Source: Phycomyces blakesleeanus NRRL 1555(-) (lineage: Eukaryota; Mucoromycota; Mucoromycetes; Mucorales; Phycomycetaceae). Taken from it: 64,000 nt of DNA. The stretch is taken from NCBI RefSeq assembly GCF_001638985.1, contig NW_017265139.1, positions 1,612,001-1,676,000 of the forward strand, written 5' to 3'. Positions 63,643 to 64,000 of the stretch are shown here, one piece after another; the first letter of the stretch is position 1, and every line of letters starts with the position of its first letter. The translations under genes and the position numbers were made by a program. The notes below the pieces were generated by a model that saw nothing but the letters and a program-made list of their open reading frames with translations, was not told the origin of the DNA and did not search any database.

Positions 63643-64000
63643 TGCAGATTAATGAAAACGAAAATTTTGTTGACCGACGCGAAAAGCGAACCAGCTCGTT
63701 GATCGCGACACAGGCGCGTCAGTCACGTTCAATGTTTATCGGAGATGAAAGTTAATTCATATATATATATATAATTTTGATAGTCAAAACAAAAACAAAA
63801 AAATTAACACAAATTAGACTGACTAAAGAAGTAAAACATATTTAAGGTCTGTTGGCCGGGCAGGAATAAGTGTATATATATATATATTTGGGGGGTGGAA
63901 GATTAATTATCAAATTTTGTTATAAACAATTTTTATATTAAATGATACATATATAAATACTTGAAAATTAAAATAATAAAAGTGATAAATTAGGGTTTCA
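63643..64000. promoter_or_regulatory. Pol alpha upstream region with SBF/MBF-like sites
   Basis: The 5' flank of the minus-strand Pol alpha gene holds GACGCGAAAA (63676-63685) and GGCGCGTC (63713-63720), 34 to 78 bp upstream of the start codon. CGCGAAA and ACGCG cores are the binding elements of fungal SBF/MBF (E2F-analogue) factors that time DNA-replication genes to G1/S. The rest is AT-rich with TA repeats and no gene. Confidence 0.5.

Overview
This window looks like nuclear DNA of an intron-rich, AT-rich fungus, most likely an early-diverging lineage such as Mucoromycota (order Mucorales or a relative). The sequence shows protein-coding genes cut by many short GT-AG introns (mostly 50-130 nt), AT-rich intergenic DNA full of microsatellites, and fungal-type orthologues (mitochondrial GTP/GDP carrier Ggc1, ATP synthase subunit Atp4, C2-domain phosphatidylserine decarboxylase, Rua1-type zinc domain). 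The exact taxon is inference. I rebuilt exon structures by hand; for every complete gene model the summed exon length is a multiple of three with no internal stop.

Layout. 1-659: 3' end of a gene, tentatively a Y-family DNA polymerase. 660-3704: gene-poor DNA with a decayed coding relic and a long perfect hairpin. 3705-10704: two tandem subtilisin-like proteases with matching intron positions. 10958-12379: CDK7-type kinase. 12629-16278: class III PI 3-kinase VPS34 (18 exons). 16690-17810: nitronate monooxygenase. 18371-19704: Ggc1-type mitochondrial carrier. 19705-23317: repeat-rich gap with two antiparallel transposase relics and a 742-bp element with perfect 32-bp terminal inverted repeats. 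23318-24203: KNOP1/SMAP-like nucleolar protein, converging on atp4 (minus, 24358-25721). 27797-29312: acidic protein of unknown function. 29681-32187: i-AAA protease Yme1. 32825-34172: A20/AN1 zinc-finger protein. 34845-36352 (minus): CASTOR-like ACT-domain protein. 38582-42451 (minus): C2/EF-hand phosphatidylserine decarboxylase. 42751-43627 (minus): PRA1 family protein. 43628-49608: 6-kb gene desert. 49609-51657: F-box/WD40 protein. 53966-56123: Rua1-domain regulator. 57300-63642 (minus): DNA polymerase alpha catalytic subunit (19 exons), with SBF/MBF-like sites next to its start.

The genes are ordinary single-copy eukaryotic genes without an operon-like theme. Loose functional groups are mitochondrion (Ggc1, Atp4, Yme1), membrane lipid and trafficking (VPS34, PSD, PRA1), DNA replication and repair (Pol alpha, possible Pol iota) and transcription or cell-cycle control (CDK7, F-box/WD40, Rua1-like). 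The most unusual items are the CASTOR-like putative amino-acid sensor, the terminal-inverted-repeat element, the transposase relics, the 34-bp hairpin and a probable GC-AG intron.
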